The notes under the pieces are model-generated. The model was not told the DNA's origin, ran no database searches, and worked only from the letters and a program-made list of their open reading frames with translations. A stretch of 64,000 nt of DNA from NCBI GenBank assembly GCA_030562195.1, contig JAUJPP010000011.1, positions 8,680,001-8,744,000 on the forward strand. The letters run 5' to 3'. Of the stretch, positions 26,301-37,600 are shown piece by piece; position 1 is the stretch's first letter, and each line of letters starts with the position of its first letter. The DNA is from Nipponacmea schrenckii (Eukaryota; Mollusca; Gastropoda; Lottiidae). The translations under genes and the position numbers were made by a program.

Positions 26301-27367
26301 GATGACAGACTCTTATCACCTGGCAGATTTACGACACAAATCACATGAAATAATATTCAAAAAAATAAAACACACGTTCTTCGCAACAACACGAAAAATA
26401 AAATGAATGGGGTTTTACGTCCTACTATTCTGCAGCTTATGGGCTAATGAGCGTCATGCAGTGTGCATTCAGGGGAATCTTGCCAGAACAGCGACATTAG
26501 CCTACTCTTTTTGTAATTTCCAAGTGTCGAGGGATCTTTAACGCGCACAGCCTGTATACAGCAACACGAAAACCGAGAGACAAAATATCAGTTGGAAATA
26601 AATTGGTCGGAGCAAATAAAATTTCATAAATGCATCAGTATCAGTAATAGATTGGAACAAGGTGTGTCGAAGTATATCCTGTCTGATGCCACACCAACGA
26701 TTATAACTACAAAAAAAGACACGCAAAACAATATAATAACAATACATTGATTGGTTTCATTGAAGGAATTATATTAATCATGTTTTTATTACAATGAAGT
26801 GATACTAGGCGTCTAGAAGTGTAAGCATATCTTGTCTGTCACCGCACCAAGTAAGCCTACAAAAACATAAACATAAAACGAACCTCAGAATCTATTGGTT
26901 CTTTTTATAAATGTGGCTATAAACATAACTTCTTGAGAGAACATTTAACTAAGTACGTAACAAAATTTGGCCTCAAACATTGTTTGAGATCATAATTTTT
27001 ATTTGTGCTAGCGATTCTCTTCTTTTGATTCATCTTCTGCTTCTATCTCAGCCTCTAACGATAAGACGGTGTAACCTTGTAGCCATTCAATACCTACCCC
27101 CGGGTTAGGGGTACAACAATGGAGTATCTTTAACATCCTGACTTAGGGGCGGGCGTGGGGTTTTGTAACAGAACACAAAATTCGGTTGCTTTACTACATT
27201 TTAACAGATTATTGCATTAGTAAATTTATTGATCCTTATTTCAGAATTCCACCACGATATCAACAATGATGACAACTACAGTAAAAAATAGTGCCGACAC
27301 CCCGATATTCATTACAGTAAACGTTTTATTAGTATTGTGTGCAGCATTGGGCGTTTACTTCAAATAA
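17355..27367 (+). CDS. Small CD52-like secreted/GPI-anchored Thr-rich glycopeptide (two coding exons)
   Basis: I do not recognise this gene by sequence. Exon 1 (ATG 17355, adjacent ATG 17358) encodes a textbook signal peptide (MMKLLFFFALALFIAFVTVSA, cleavage expected after residue 21) and then NNTTTNTQTVQ. The second coding exon 27245-27367, after a good acceptor (ttatttcag), encodes NSTTISTMMTTTVKNSADTP followed by a 19-residue hydrophobic tail ending FK and the stop. Joined in phase 0, using donor gtgatg at 17451, the product is 72 residues. Its mature part has about 30 residues, three N-glycosylation sequons (NNT, NTT, NST), many Thr, and a tail typical of a GPI signal or a minimal membrane anchor. 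Oddity: a stronger donor, GTAAGT at 17456, would end exon 1 in phase 2. Joined directly to 27245 it would give a short secreted peptide stopping after eight more codons, so an unseen internal exon is possible. Confidence 0.6.
17770..18840. repeat. Minisatellite of about 51-53 bp in two blocks
   Basis: Blocks at 17770-18135 and 18315-18840 share aagatacagaacagtaggat, 'ataaaactctatttcattt' and 'cattaatccaataag'. The spacer 18136-18314 is unique. It lies in the first intron of the CD52-like gene. The open frame 17671-17982 is an array by-product. Confidence 0.9.
18841..24075 (+). other. Long intron of the CD52-like gene, first part
   Basis: No exon recognised. It holds a MITE-like element at 19215-19462, a poly-C run at about 20027-20035, an X-box-like GTTGCTATGGTAAC at 20247-20260, and a 25-bp family B fragment at 21861. 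Otherwise it is AT-rich unique DNA. Open frames 19854-20075, 21041-21268 and 21862-22098 lack domains or splice context. Confidence 0.45.
19215..19462. repeat. MITE-like element, family M
   Basis: Shares with 31196-31496 the internal 'catgacgtcactaat' region (TGACGTCA 19270-19277), gcaccacagacgtttgatta, 'gatgctatcagtg' and the terminal 'ctttacaatccctttaa'. Further copies or fragments: 31497-31632, 46330-46480, 50205-50385 and 59735-59845. Confidence 0.65.
24080..24530. repeat. Minisatellite of about 62 bp with two unit types
   Basis: About seven units share ccgggttctatattcgaaac and 'attgatagcac(g/a)ttga'. One type continues gtcgcttattttattaatcc, the other 'ttcgctttttttttgacatc'. The types interleave rather than forming separate blocks. 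Confidence 0.9.
24531..27244 (+). other. Long intron of the CD52-like gene, second part
   Basis: Holds two direct half-copies of the family C repeat (25640-25700 and 25770-25830) and a family B copy (26403-26560, minus). The open frame 25183-25431 has no recognised domain. No exon with length 1 mod 3 that would bridge phase 2 to phase 0 could be picked out by eye. Confidence 0.4.
26403..26560 (-). repeat. SINE-like element family B (antisense, 3' truncated)
   Basis: Begins ggggttttacgtcctactat and ends in 'gtcgagggatctttaacgcg' followed by 'cacagcctgta', the same breakpoint as the 12771 copy. Confidence 0.7.
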
Positions 27368-27378
27368 ACCCTTTTAAG

Positions 27379-28675
27379 GTATGTTTTATTGCCGTCTGGC
27401 TTCTCATTTGAAATGAATAGGTTATAGGCATAACATTACAGCCCGTCACTAAAGGGGTATAGTTGGGTGGGCATCCTACAGTGACATGGTCAGTGATTTA
27501 TTGGCCCACCATTTCGGTTTATGTTGAGTTATAAATTCAACACAAAGTGATTGACATCGAAAATAGCTGATCATTGATACGACACTCTTCAACGGTCAAA
27601 GTATTTTTCCGACCTTTAGAAGAATCTCTTCGATTATGACTTCTTCGTCACGAAGTCATTCGAGACTCAACGACAAAAGAGACTTATAACGAATGCGTCA
27701 TTGTCTTTTATCAGAACACTGCGATTGTAAACTTCTCTCCGCACTGAAAGGTACGTTAGCAATAATACACAACCAACATAACAGTTTTACAATCAATGCA
27801 GAAACAAACACGAACATAGTTAACCGGAATTGATATCACTACACCCGACAAAATCAGTCGATTTCGTTTCGTTCTGTGTGTTTCGAAACAGCTTATGTTT
27901 CCAGTTTAGAAAATAATGTCACTTAACCCCGCCTCTTTAATAGCAGTGTCTGAGTTCGCATTCCACGAAGATAGGATAACGACCCCGACCCCCTACTTTT
28001 TCACATTTCTATCAACTTTAATTTTGTTGTTTTGCATTTCAGATTGTGTGCTTACTTGTGATATCAACTTCTGCTCAAAATTCTGTCTAATAACACCTGA
28101 TTTGAATCGTTATGTGGAATCTCATTTTAAAATCAAGATGGATGATGACCTCATCGTCCCTAAATAACCTTAAATGACAAAATTCTACGAACTAGAAGGA
28201 GTTTGGTACATACATCAGGACAATCAAGTGGTTTTTGTATTTGTTAATATTTATATATAGTTTGGTTGAAATGTATTTAATTATTCGAAATATTACATCT
28301 CTGTCCATGTTTAGTGTCCATCAGGCTTCATCTGTTCTCGGGTTTTTGAAGGTTAATGAAAAACAGTTAATACTATCGAGCTGAAATAACTCGCGTGGTA
28401 AAGCTGTTTGGATAATATCTGATTTTAATAATGTTTAATAGCGATTTTCATCATATCATCTTTATTTATTTTTATACTGAAATATTTATTCATCTTGCAG
28501 TTTTCCAAGAATGCCTTAATAATATTAATTTGTTAACAAACAGCTGTTCCTTTAATATCATTACCTTATCAATCTAAAGTAGAATTATATTTTCAGAACT
28601 TATTGTAACTGTGTGAATTATGAAAACATGAATTTTGTGTCTAATAATGTATTAAAAATATAAAAAATCTGTTTT
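27379..28675 (+). other. 3'UTR intron and terminal non-coding exon of the CD52-like gene
   Basis: A strong donor (aag|gtatgt at 27379) lies 11 nt after the stop at 27365-27367. A good acceptor (tgttttgcatttcag) ends at 28042. The exon from 28043 would be entirely 3'UTR, with an ATTAAA hexamer at 28651-28656. A stop only 11 nt before the junction should not trigger nonsense-mediated decay. The open frame 27916-28167 spans this acceptor and is therefore probably spurious. Confidence 0.5.
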
Positions 28676-28779
28676 TCTAAAAAAATAATCTCATGTTTTA
28701 CGTTTTACAAGTTTAAAACAACCACTAGCGATCAAATTGATCAGGGGGTCTTATTCTCGAAAACTTAAATAAACCGGAA

Positions 28780-29490
28780 AGCCGGATTTCTAAACTATGA
28801 AACTTGACAATGACCCGATTCCTGAACTATGAAACTTGACAATGACTTGATTCCTGAACTACGAGACTTAACAATGACCTGATTCCTGAACTATGAAACT
28901 TGACAATGGCCGGATTCCTGAACTATAAAACTTGACAATGGTCGGATTCCTGAACTATGAAACTTGACAATGGCCGGATTCCTGAACTATAAAACTTGAC
29001 AATGGTCGGATTCCTGAGCTATGAAACTTGACAATGACCCGATTCCTGAACTATGAAACTTGACAATGGCCGGATTCCTGAACTATAAAACTTGACAATG
29101 GTCGGATTCCTGAACTATGAAACTTGACAATGGCCGGATTCCTGAACTATGAAACTTGACAATGGCCGGATTCCTGAACTATAAAACTTGACAATGGTCG
29201 GATTCCTGAACTATGAAACTTGACAATGACCCGATTCCTGAACTATGAAACTTGACAATGGCCGGATTCCTGAACTATAAAACTTGACAATGGTCCGATT
29301 CCTGAACTATGAAACTTGACAATGACCTGATTCCTGAAATATGAAACCTGACAATGGCCGGATTCCTGAATTATAAACTTGACAATGGCTGATTCCAACT
29401 ATGAAACTTGACAATATTTTTTATATGAAACCTGACTCCGGATTCCTGAATTAAAGGCACTTAAACGCCGATTCCTGAACTATAACTTGA
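28780..29490. repeat. Minisatellite of about 31-32 bp
   Basis: About 22 units share gattcctgaactatgaaac and 'ttgacaatggccg'. Units from about 29370 on lose bases progressively until the pattern fades near 29500. Confidence 0.9.
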
Positions 29491-29869
29491 CAAAATGATT
29501 TCCCAAATTCCACAATCCGGAGTTTAATTCAAAGACAAGCACGCTGGGCACAATAAAGAAAACCCGGGCGGATTTCAACAAAAATTGAAATGGGATTCCT
29601 GAAAGAAACAATCATTCCTAATTATTAAAATAGCAATGCCGGTTTAACTATCACCTGACAGACAGGGGTGCAGATTTCCGGGGTCAAGGGGAAACGTCCC
29701 CCATCGACCGACCGAACGAGACCCACTGACAAGAAATCTTTTTTCTTTCCAATAATATTTCGGAGAGCTATAAAGAAACGGTGTCACAACTCAACTGAAA
29801 CGATCTCATGCCGACCCTTTGAGTAATTCCTGGGTTCGCCACTGGTCCCCCACATTTGAAAAGCGATCT

Positions 29870-30125
29870 GTACCACCTGGTGACAGAGATCCTTTCTCCT
29901 GTCCTTGGCCAAACCTTGACATTGATCTTTCCGATTATCCGTACACATTTCAGCGGGTGGACTGAAATTGTGAGTGAAGAGGACTTATTTAACGATCATC
30001 GGACTTTCACACTCTGAATCGTTTATTATATAATTATTACTGGCTATGATCGGTTCTAAGATTAGAACTCACGTCCGACATTTTCAATGTATCCAAGCAA
30101 ATGACGTCATGACGTAAAGAACCAA
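29870..30125 (-). repeat. SINE-like element family A whose head seeds an array
   Basis: Reads in reverse from the tail (ccttggccaaaccttgacat) to the head (caagcaaatgacgtcatgac, then 'gtaaagaaccaacactctaa'). Its head unit is then repeated about 34 times at 30118-31076. It contains TGACGTCA at 30102-30109. Confidence 0.8.
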
Positions 30126-31076
30126 CACTCTAACCGCTGTGCTATAGAACCAACACTCTAACCGCTGTGCTAAAGAACCAACGCTCTAACCGCTGTGCTA
30201 AAGAACCAACACTCTAACCGCTGTGCTATAGAACCAACGCTCTAACCGCTGTGCTAAAGAACCAACACTCTAACCGCTGTGCTAAAGAACCAACACTCTA
30301 ACCACTGTGCTAAAGAACCAACACTCTAACCACTGTGCTATAGAACCAACACTCTAACCGCTGTGCTATAGAACCAACGCTCTAACCGCTGTGCTATAGA
30401 ACCAACGCTCTAACCGCTGTGCTATAGAACCAACACTCTAACCACTGTGCTATAGAACCAACGCTCTAACCGCTGTGCTATAGAACCAACGCTCTAACCG
30501 CTGTGCTATAGAACCAACGCTCTAACCGCTGTGCTATAGAACCAACACTCTAACTGCTGTGCTATAGAACCAACGCTCTAACCGCTGTGCTATAGAACCA
30601 ACCTCTAACCGCTGTGCTATAGAACCAACGCTCTAACCGCTGTGCTATAGAACCAACACTCTAACCACTGTGCTATAGAACCAACGCTCTAACCGCTGTG
30701 CTATAGAACCAACGCTCTAACCACTGTGCTATAGAACCAACGCTCTAACCACTGTACTATAGAACCAACCTCTAACCACTGTGCTATAGAACCAACGCTC
30801 TAACCGCTGTGCTATAGAACCAACGCTCTAACCGCTGTGCTATAGAACCAACGCTCTAACCGCTGTGCTATAGAACCAACGCTCTAACCACTGTGCTATA
30901 GAACCAACGCTCTAACCGCTGTGCTATAGAACCAACGCTCTAACCGCTGTGCTATAGAACCAACGCTCTAACCACTGTGCTATAGAACCAACGCTCTAAC
31001 CACTGTGCTATAGAACCAACGCTCTAACCGACTGTGCTATAGAACCAACACTCTAACCGCTGTGCTATAGAACCAA
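30118..31076 (-). repeat. 28-bp minisatellite made of a tRNA-like A-box (SINE head)
   Basis: About 34 units. On the minus strand each unit reads tatagcacagcggttagag followed by 'cgttggttc'. TAGCACAGCGGT is a close match to the RNA polymerase III A-box (TRGYNNARYNGG). The units are continuous with the head of the family A element at 29870-30125. Single-base variants (cgctg/cactg; cgctct/cactct; ctata/ctaaa) are mixed along the array. Confidence 0.92.
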
Positions 31077-31195
31077 CAAGACAACAAATAAAGACAGAGA
31101 TAAGTATATAATATAATGAGGAGATATTAAAATATTTAATCAGGTATCAAACAATGTATAAATATACAATCTTTCCCAGGTGCCTCCAAAATACC

Positions 31196-31496
31196 CCTTA
31201 TATATTGTAAAGAGGTTGAAAAATGTGTATGTGTATCAGAGACACTGATAGGATCAATTTACACCATTCTAGTTTTCAATCAGACGTCGGTGGTTCTTAC
31301 AATTGACGTCCCTAGAAGAATAATATGCTTGTTTGATGTAAGGCCCTTCTTCATTAGTGACGTCACTAAAAGCAAAGTTTTAGAGGATTTGCCGTAATAC
31401 AGACATCTGATTGAATATTTGAATGGTGCCAATGATGCTATCAGTGTCCCTGATACATATACCAAAAATTTAGAAAACCTCTTTACAATCTCTTTA
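31196..31496. repeat. MITE-like element with long terminal inverted repeats (family M)
   Basis: The left arm (31198-31290: ttgtaaagaggtt, 'gtgtatcagagacactgata', 'caccattctagttttcaatc', 'agacgtc') is the inverse of the right arm (31395-31492: 'agacatctgattgaatattt', 'gaatggtgcc', 'ctatcagtgtccctgataca', 'aacctctttacaatctcttt'). The centre holds TTAGTGACGTCACTAA (31354-31369), a perfect palindrome. A further right-arm copy, in direct orientation, runs 31497-31632. No transposase gene is present, so it would be non-autonomous. Confidence 0.75.
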
Positions 31497-31672
31497 ATAG
31501 AACTGTTTAGTTATAGTAGAATTACAGGAACTACGGACATCTGATTGAAAATTAGAATGGTGTAAATTGATTCCATCAGTGTCCCTGATACACATACCAA
31601 AAATAAAAAACCTCTTTACAATCTCTTTAATATTGGGTATTCCAGGCTGTGAAACTAAAATCAATTTCAGAA

Positions 31673-34600
31673 TCAATTGGAATCTGATTCAGAATCAGAA
31701 TAACCTCCCAGCATTCCTAAAGCATTCATTCCAGGTTTCGATTGGTCATTACTAGTACTTATTGGCATCACTGATTGGTTGGAATTTTTCTTTGTAACCG
31801 ATGGGCTAGTTTGTTTTTCAGTTTCTGTTTGGCTTGTTTGTTTCTGAGGCTCTGATTGGCTAGAATTGGAAGATCTAGAACCTGATTGGCTGTCACTATT
31901 AAAAATTTTAACAGAATTTGATAATGTCTCTGTTTCAACTTTGGGTTTTTTCTTGACTATCAGCCCTGCTAAACTCTTTTTAGATTTTCCAACACCAGAT
32001 AATGTTCCCACACTTTTTTGCCAAGTTTCCAGTTTTTTGGGTTCTTTGTCTGTTGTTTTCTGAAATGAAATTTATAGAATAAAATAAATGATAATGTAAA
32101 AATTCAAAGGATAATAATTAGAGATTCAAATTATTCCATCAACAATCATTAATTTGTGTTTTTTTGTTAAATTATATCAAAAGGCACAGGTTTGCCATTT
32201 TGGGGTTAATTTTGGATCTTGAATATATGTAAAACTGTAATCAATGGGAGTTTTACATCCTACTCCTCGGCACCTTGTGGGCCAATTAAGAAGGCTTTAA
32301 TATTAAGTAAATAAGTTCAGCCAATACTTTAACATATTAAAGGGTTACAATTGCAACACACAACACATATATTTTTTAACCCAAATTAAAAAGGTTAACA
32401 TGAACAGTTCAGTTTATTCTTTTTTTTTGTAAACAATATTTTATTCATAATAATGAAAAGGATTAGGGAACAGGCTTTCCCCTATATGACCCCTCTCCTA
32501 TATAACCCCCCTCCTATATAACCCCTCTCCTATATAACCCCTCTCCTATATAACCCCTCTCCTATATAACCCCTCTCCTATATAACCCCCTCTACTATAT
32601 AACCCCTCTCCTATATAACCCCCCTCCTATATAACCCCTCTCCTATATAACCCCTCTCCTATATAACCCCCCTCCTATATTACCCCTCTCCTATATAACC
32701 CCTCTCCTATATAACCCCTCTCCTATATAACCCCCCTCCTATATAACCCCTCTCCTATATAACCCCCCTCCTATATAACCCCCCTCCTATATAACCCCTC
32801 TCCTATATAACCCCTCTCCTATATAACCCCTCCCCTATATAACCCCTCTCCTATATAACCCCCCTCCTAATACACAATGTTCATATGTACATTATATAAT
32901 GTTAAAAGTTTATTCTGAGTAAAATGTAAGAAACAAGGGAGATAATAAGTCAACTGTCAGTATTCTTTCAATTTCTATTCATTAAAAGAAGTTTGTACTT
33001 CCTAGAAATCATTACATTGAAGGAATTACAATCTACCTTAAAATCATAATAGTAATTCATGTTCATTTAAGGTATATTACCGGTACCTCTTAGGTTGACC
33101 AAAAAATTGAGTCTTAATTCATCAATTACATATACAGAATCCCTCTATAATCCAATAAATCAACTAAGTAATGATCAAACTAAGTACATGTAATTTCAAA
33201 ACATGTTTTAGAAGTTTGTTTCAATAATTACTTAGTTTAATGATAATATATGGTGCTGTAGAAAAAGATTCTCATCTATACTGATGAATTTATTGACCAA
33301 GTTTAAACTTTAAATTTCTGTCCATTCTAACTTTAAGAGGCAGTACCCTGTTATGCTGAAGTAGCTTAGTCTGATTAGATTATTTTGAATTTTTTAAAGG
33401 TGTAAATTTGAGCTGAGTGACGTACCTCTGATAATATATCTGTAGGCTTATCAGTTTTTAACCGTTTATTACTGTCAGACAATGTCACACTCTCTGTGTC
33501 ACCATCATCACTATCAGAATCGACCAGTCTTTTTACACTCATACCATCCTTCGTACCAAATAAGGACCTGCAATATATTACAGTTAGATAGTCAGTTATT
33601 TAAAAATGTTTTGAATCAATCACAGATAGAGTTATTATCAGTAATTCAACTAATCTATCTATTACATAAGATAATATATAGATAGCACATCAACAAGGTG
33701 CAAATAGGTAACTGCACACAAATGCATGTTTATGAAAAAATAATCACCTAAATTTTTGCAGTGATATAACTTATAAAATACAGACAACACTAATGAAAAT
33801 AAATATAATGTGCTACTGTCCTAGCAGACGACAATCCAACTCTATACCAACTGAGCTATTCTACTGTCCTGGCACACGACAATACAACTCTCTACCAACT
33901 GAGCTATTCTACTGTCCTAGCAGACGACAATCCAACTCTCTACTGACTGAGCTATTCTACTGTCCTAGCAGACGACAATCCAACTCACTACTGACTGAGC
34001 TATTCTACTGTCCTAGCAGACGACAATCCAACTCTCTACCAACTGAGCTATTCTACTGTCCTAGCAGATGACAATCCAACTCTCTACTGACTGAGCTATT
34101 CTACTGTCCTAGCAGACGACAATCTAACTCTCTACTAACTGAGCTATTCTACTGTCCTAGCAGACGACAATCCAACTCTCTACCAACTGAGCTATTCTAC
34201 TGTCCTAGCAGACGACAATCCAACTCTCTACCAACTGAGCTATTCTACTGTCCTAGCAGACGACAATCCAACTCTCTACCAACTGAGCTATTCTACTGTC
34301 CTAGCAGACGACAATCCAACTCTCTACCAACTGAGCTATTCTACTGTCCTAGCAGATGACAATCCATCTCTCTACCAACTGAGCTATTCTACTGTCCTAG
34401 CAGACGACAATCCAACTCTCTACCAACTGAGCTATTCTACTGTCCTAGCAGACAACAATCCAACTCTCTACCAACTGAGCTATTCTACTGTCCTAGCAGA
34501 CGACAATCCAACTCTCTACCGACTGAGCTATTCTACTGTCCTAGCAACGACAATCCATCTCTCTACCAACTGAGCTATTCTACTGTCCTAGCAGACAACA

Positions 34601-37600
34601 ACCCAACTATCTACCAACTGAGCTATTCTACTGTCCTAGCAGACGACAATCCAACTTTCTACCAACTGAGCTATTCTACTGTCCTAGCAGACAACAATCC
34701 AACTCTCTACCAACTGAGCTATTCTACTGTCCTAGCAGACGACAATCCAACTCTCTACCAACTGAGCTATTCTACTGTCCTAGCAGACGACAATCCAACT
34801 CTCTACCAACTGAGCTATTCTACTGTCCTAGCAGACGACAATCCAACTAACTACTGACTGAGCTATTCTACTGTCCTAGCAGACGACAATCCAACTCTCT
34901 ACCAACTGAGCTATTCTACTGTCCTAGCAGACGACAATCCAACTCTCTACCAACTGAGCTATTCTACTGTCCTAGCAGACAACAATCCAAATCTCTACCA
35001 ACTGTGCTATTCTACTGTCCTAGCAGACGACAATCCAACTCTCTACCAACTGAGCTATTCTACTGTCCTAGCAGACGACAACCCAACTCTATACCAACTG
35101 AGCTATTCTACAATTCTACTGACACTGATTAGAAAAAGGTAGGAAGATCCATGGCTTTGCTTCAAACAATAGACAATATTGCAATAAATATAAATACACA
35201 TCAACAAATCTTTTTGTTAGAAGGTAAAGAGATATTATAAAAGAAACTCTTTACTGATCTACTGACTGAGCTATTTCACTGTCACGTATTAGAAAAGGAT
35301 TAGTCTTTACAACTTTATAACTCCTAGAAGTGATGTCTTAAAGTAATACTGCATCTTAGCATGAACATAAATTTTAAGTTCAAAATGAGTATATATTCAT
35401 CAGTGAACTTACCTGGTGTCAAAAAGTAACATAATCTCTTAAAATCTAGAAAACTTACAAAACAAAGTCATTTTTGAAAAACAATTAATCAATTTATTAA
35501 GCGTTTTTCAATAATCAAATGCATCTTTATGGATAATTACTTAGTTTTTTGGATATTTATTTATTTTTTTATGTTATTTAAGGCAACAGGTATATTTACT
35601 GATGAATAGAGCTCTGACCAAATTTATTCTAAGACCTATTATCCCTTTTAAATCTGACTTACTGAATCATTTGTTCATCTTCTTCGTCTTGTAAACGTTT
35701 CAGATTCTCCTCGTAAGCAGAATGTAGTTGTATCATGTGTTGATGGTCCACGGCTGCGTTCCTTGTGTTTAACTCTCGTAACTCTTCCAGTGTATCTAAC
35801 TGTTCTATTTCGTTTCTACTGGCCTTGGTTCTATTCTCTAATACCTGTAATAAATCACAGTCTATATGATAACAGGCTAGATTACAATTTCATTTCTCCT
35901 TTTTCCCATTTACTCCAGTGGCTTTGTTCTTGAAAACTTAACTTCAATGATTTTAGTGTTCAAGTAATCTGAGACCATATTCTCGTAAACTTAACTTAAG
36001 ATGATTTTAGTGTTCCAGTCATTTGGGACCTTATTCTCTAATATTTAACTTAAGATGATTTTACTGTTCCAGTCATTTGGGACCTTATTCTTGAAAACTT
36101 TGACATTTTTAAGTAAAATTTTCTTGGATGGAAGGGTCTTTCTTCTTAACAAAATTCTTTTTAATTAAAATACCTGTCTATCTAAACCAGAACTGACCTT
36201 CATCGGATTTAAATCTTCCTCTTCCTTTGCTTTCTGTTCTTCTTCTGCCATTTTTTTGGCCAGTTTCTCGGCCTCGAATAATCTTGTAGCACCTGCTTCT
36301 AAAGTATAGTCTGTATCTTTTAAATTAGTCTGAAAAAATATTACGTCAAAAATAGAAATATAAACAGATTCTTGAATGGATGTCTTGATGTTTTGATTCT
36401 ATTTTAACTTTCATGGTTAAACCAGGAAGTACACATTCCGTGTAGTTTGGCAATTGGAACATGGAAAATATTAAATTAATTAAGATGTTTGATGATTGAT
36501 TGTTTTGTTATTATGATATATTACAATATGTCGAAAAAGTTTAAGTTCCAATTATGTTAATTATTACCTCATTCATGGCATTGAAGAATAGTTTACAAGT
36601 AGATTAGTACTACATGTAGTAATATAGCACAGTCATCAACAAAACATTATATATATAATTCCTCATTAGCTGCTACAAATTCTTCACCAGTTTTAAAACT
36701 GAGCAACAGACTAATTCATACCTTAAACGCTATCTCAGCCACACAACAAGGACATTTAATATAAAACCGGAAAATACGAAGACCGAAATAAAACTCATCA
36801 TCAACGTTTTCTTTTCGAGAGTTGAACTTTTTACCTTTATAGATATAAACACCACAGGTATTACATCTGAAACAGAAATATTCTAATATAATTCTATAAC
36901 ATTAATATATATTCTACAACATTAATATATATATCAGGAGATCCAATTGATTCATTGTGCGGGACAGAAAAAAAATGGATTTTGACTAATACGAATTTTG
37001 GTTCAGATACAGTTTCCACAAAAATTATGTTCATCACTCAAAGATAGAATGTTCTCATGGGCCAGATCTTGCCAAAGGCCGGGTGGGGACCCCTGATATT
37101 TATCAAAGGAAGCGACTTCTCAGTATAGGTATGTTGTTGATTGGTTGGTTTAAAAACCATGAGACATGGGTTTTCAATACTTATATACAGGGTTTACCTG
37201 CAACATTGAAACAAATTAAGTATGCAGCTGCTCTCTTTCCCTCTCTCATATCTCTGTCCTTGACTCTCTCTCCCCCCTCTCACTATCTCTCCCCCACAGA
37301 TAAAAAAAAAAAAATTCATAAAACTAACCTCATATTGAAGGGTGCCATGACACGGATGGAAAATGTTCGATTTTTCGGACCCTTGACCTTAGGAATTTTA
37401 GAAGGATCAAATGTTGGGGGATAGTATTTCTGAAAAAAAAAGGAAATTAATTGATTAAAAATTATTGCATTCTAGAGTTTTCTAGCATGGATTCGTTCTT
37501 TATAACACCAGGTAAGTTCACTGATGAATATATTCTCATTTGACCATTCTTGAGAGCTAAAATTGTATATCCTTCTTAGACATAGTATCACTTCAAATCA

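Noticed and set aside
27916..28167. Second coding gene downstream of the CD52-like exon
   Set aside because: The frame crosses a strong acceptor at 28042 that fits the 3'UTR intron, and has no recognisable domain.
30118..31076. CRISPR array
   Set aside because: Units are direct tandem repeats with no unique spacers, in an intron-bearing animal genome.
33793..34071. Repetitive 92-codon open frame with a 16-residue period
   Set aside because: By-product of the 48-bp array; it lies inside YJU2 intron 5 on the opposite strand.
33815..35115. Cluster of tRNA genes
   Set aside because: Only the D-arm/A-box part is present; there is no acceptor stem, anticodon arm or B-box in the 48-bp unit.
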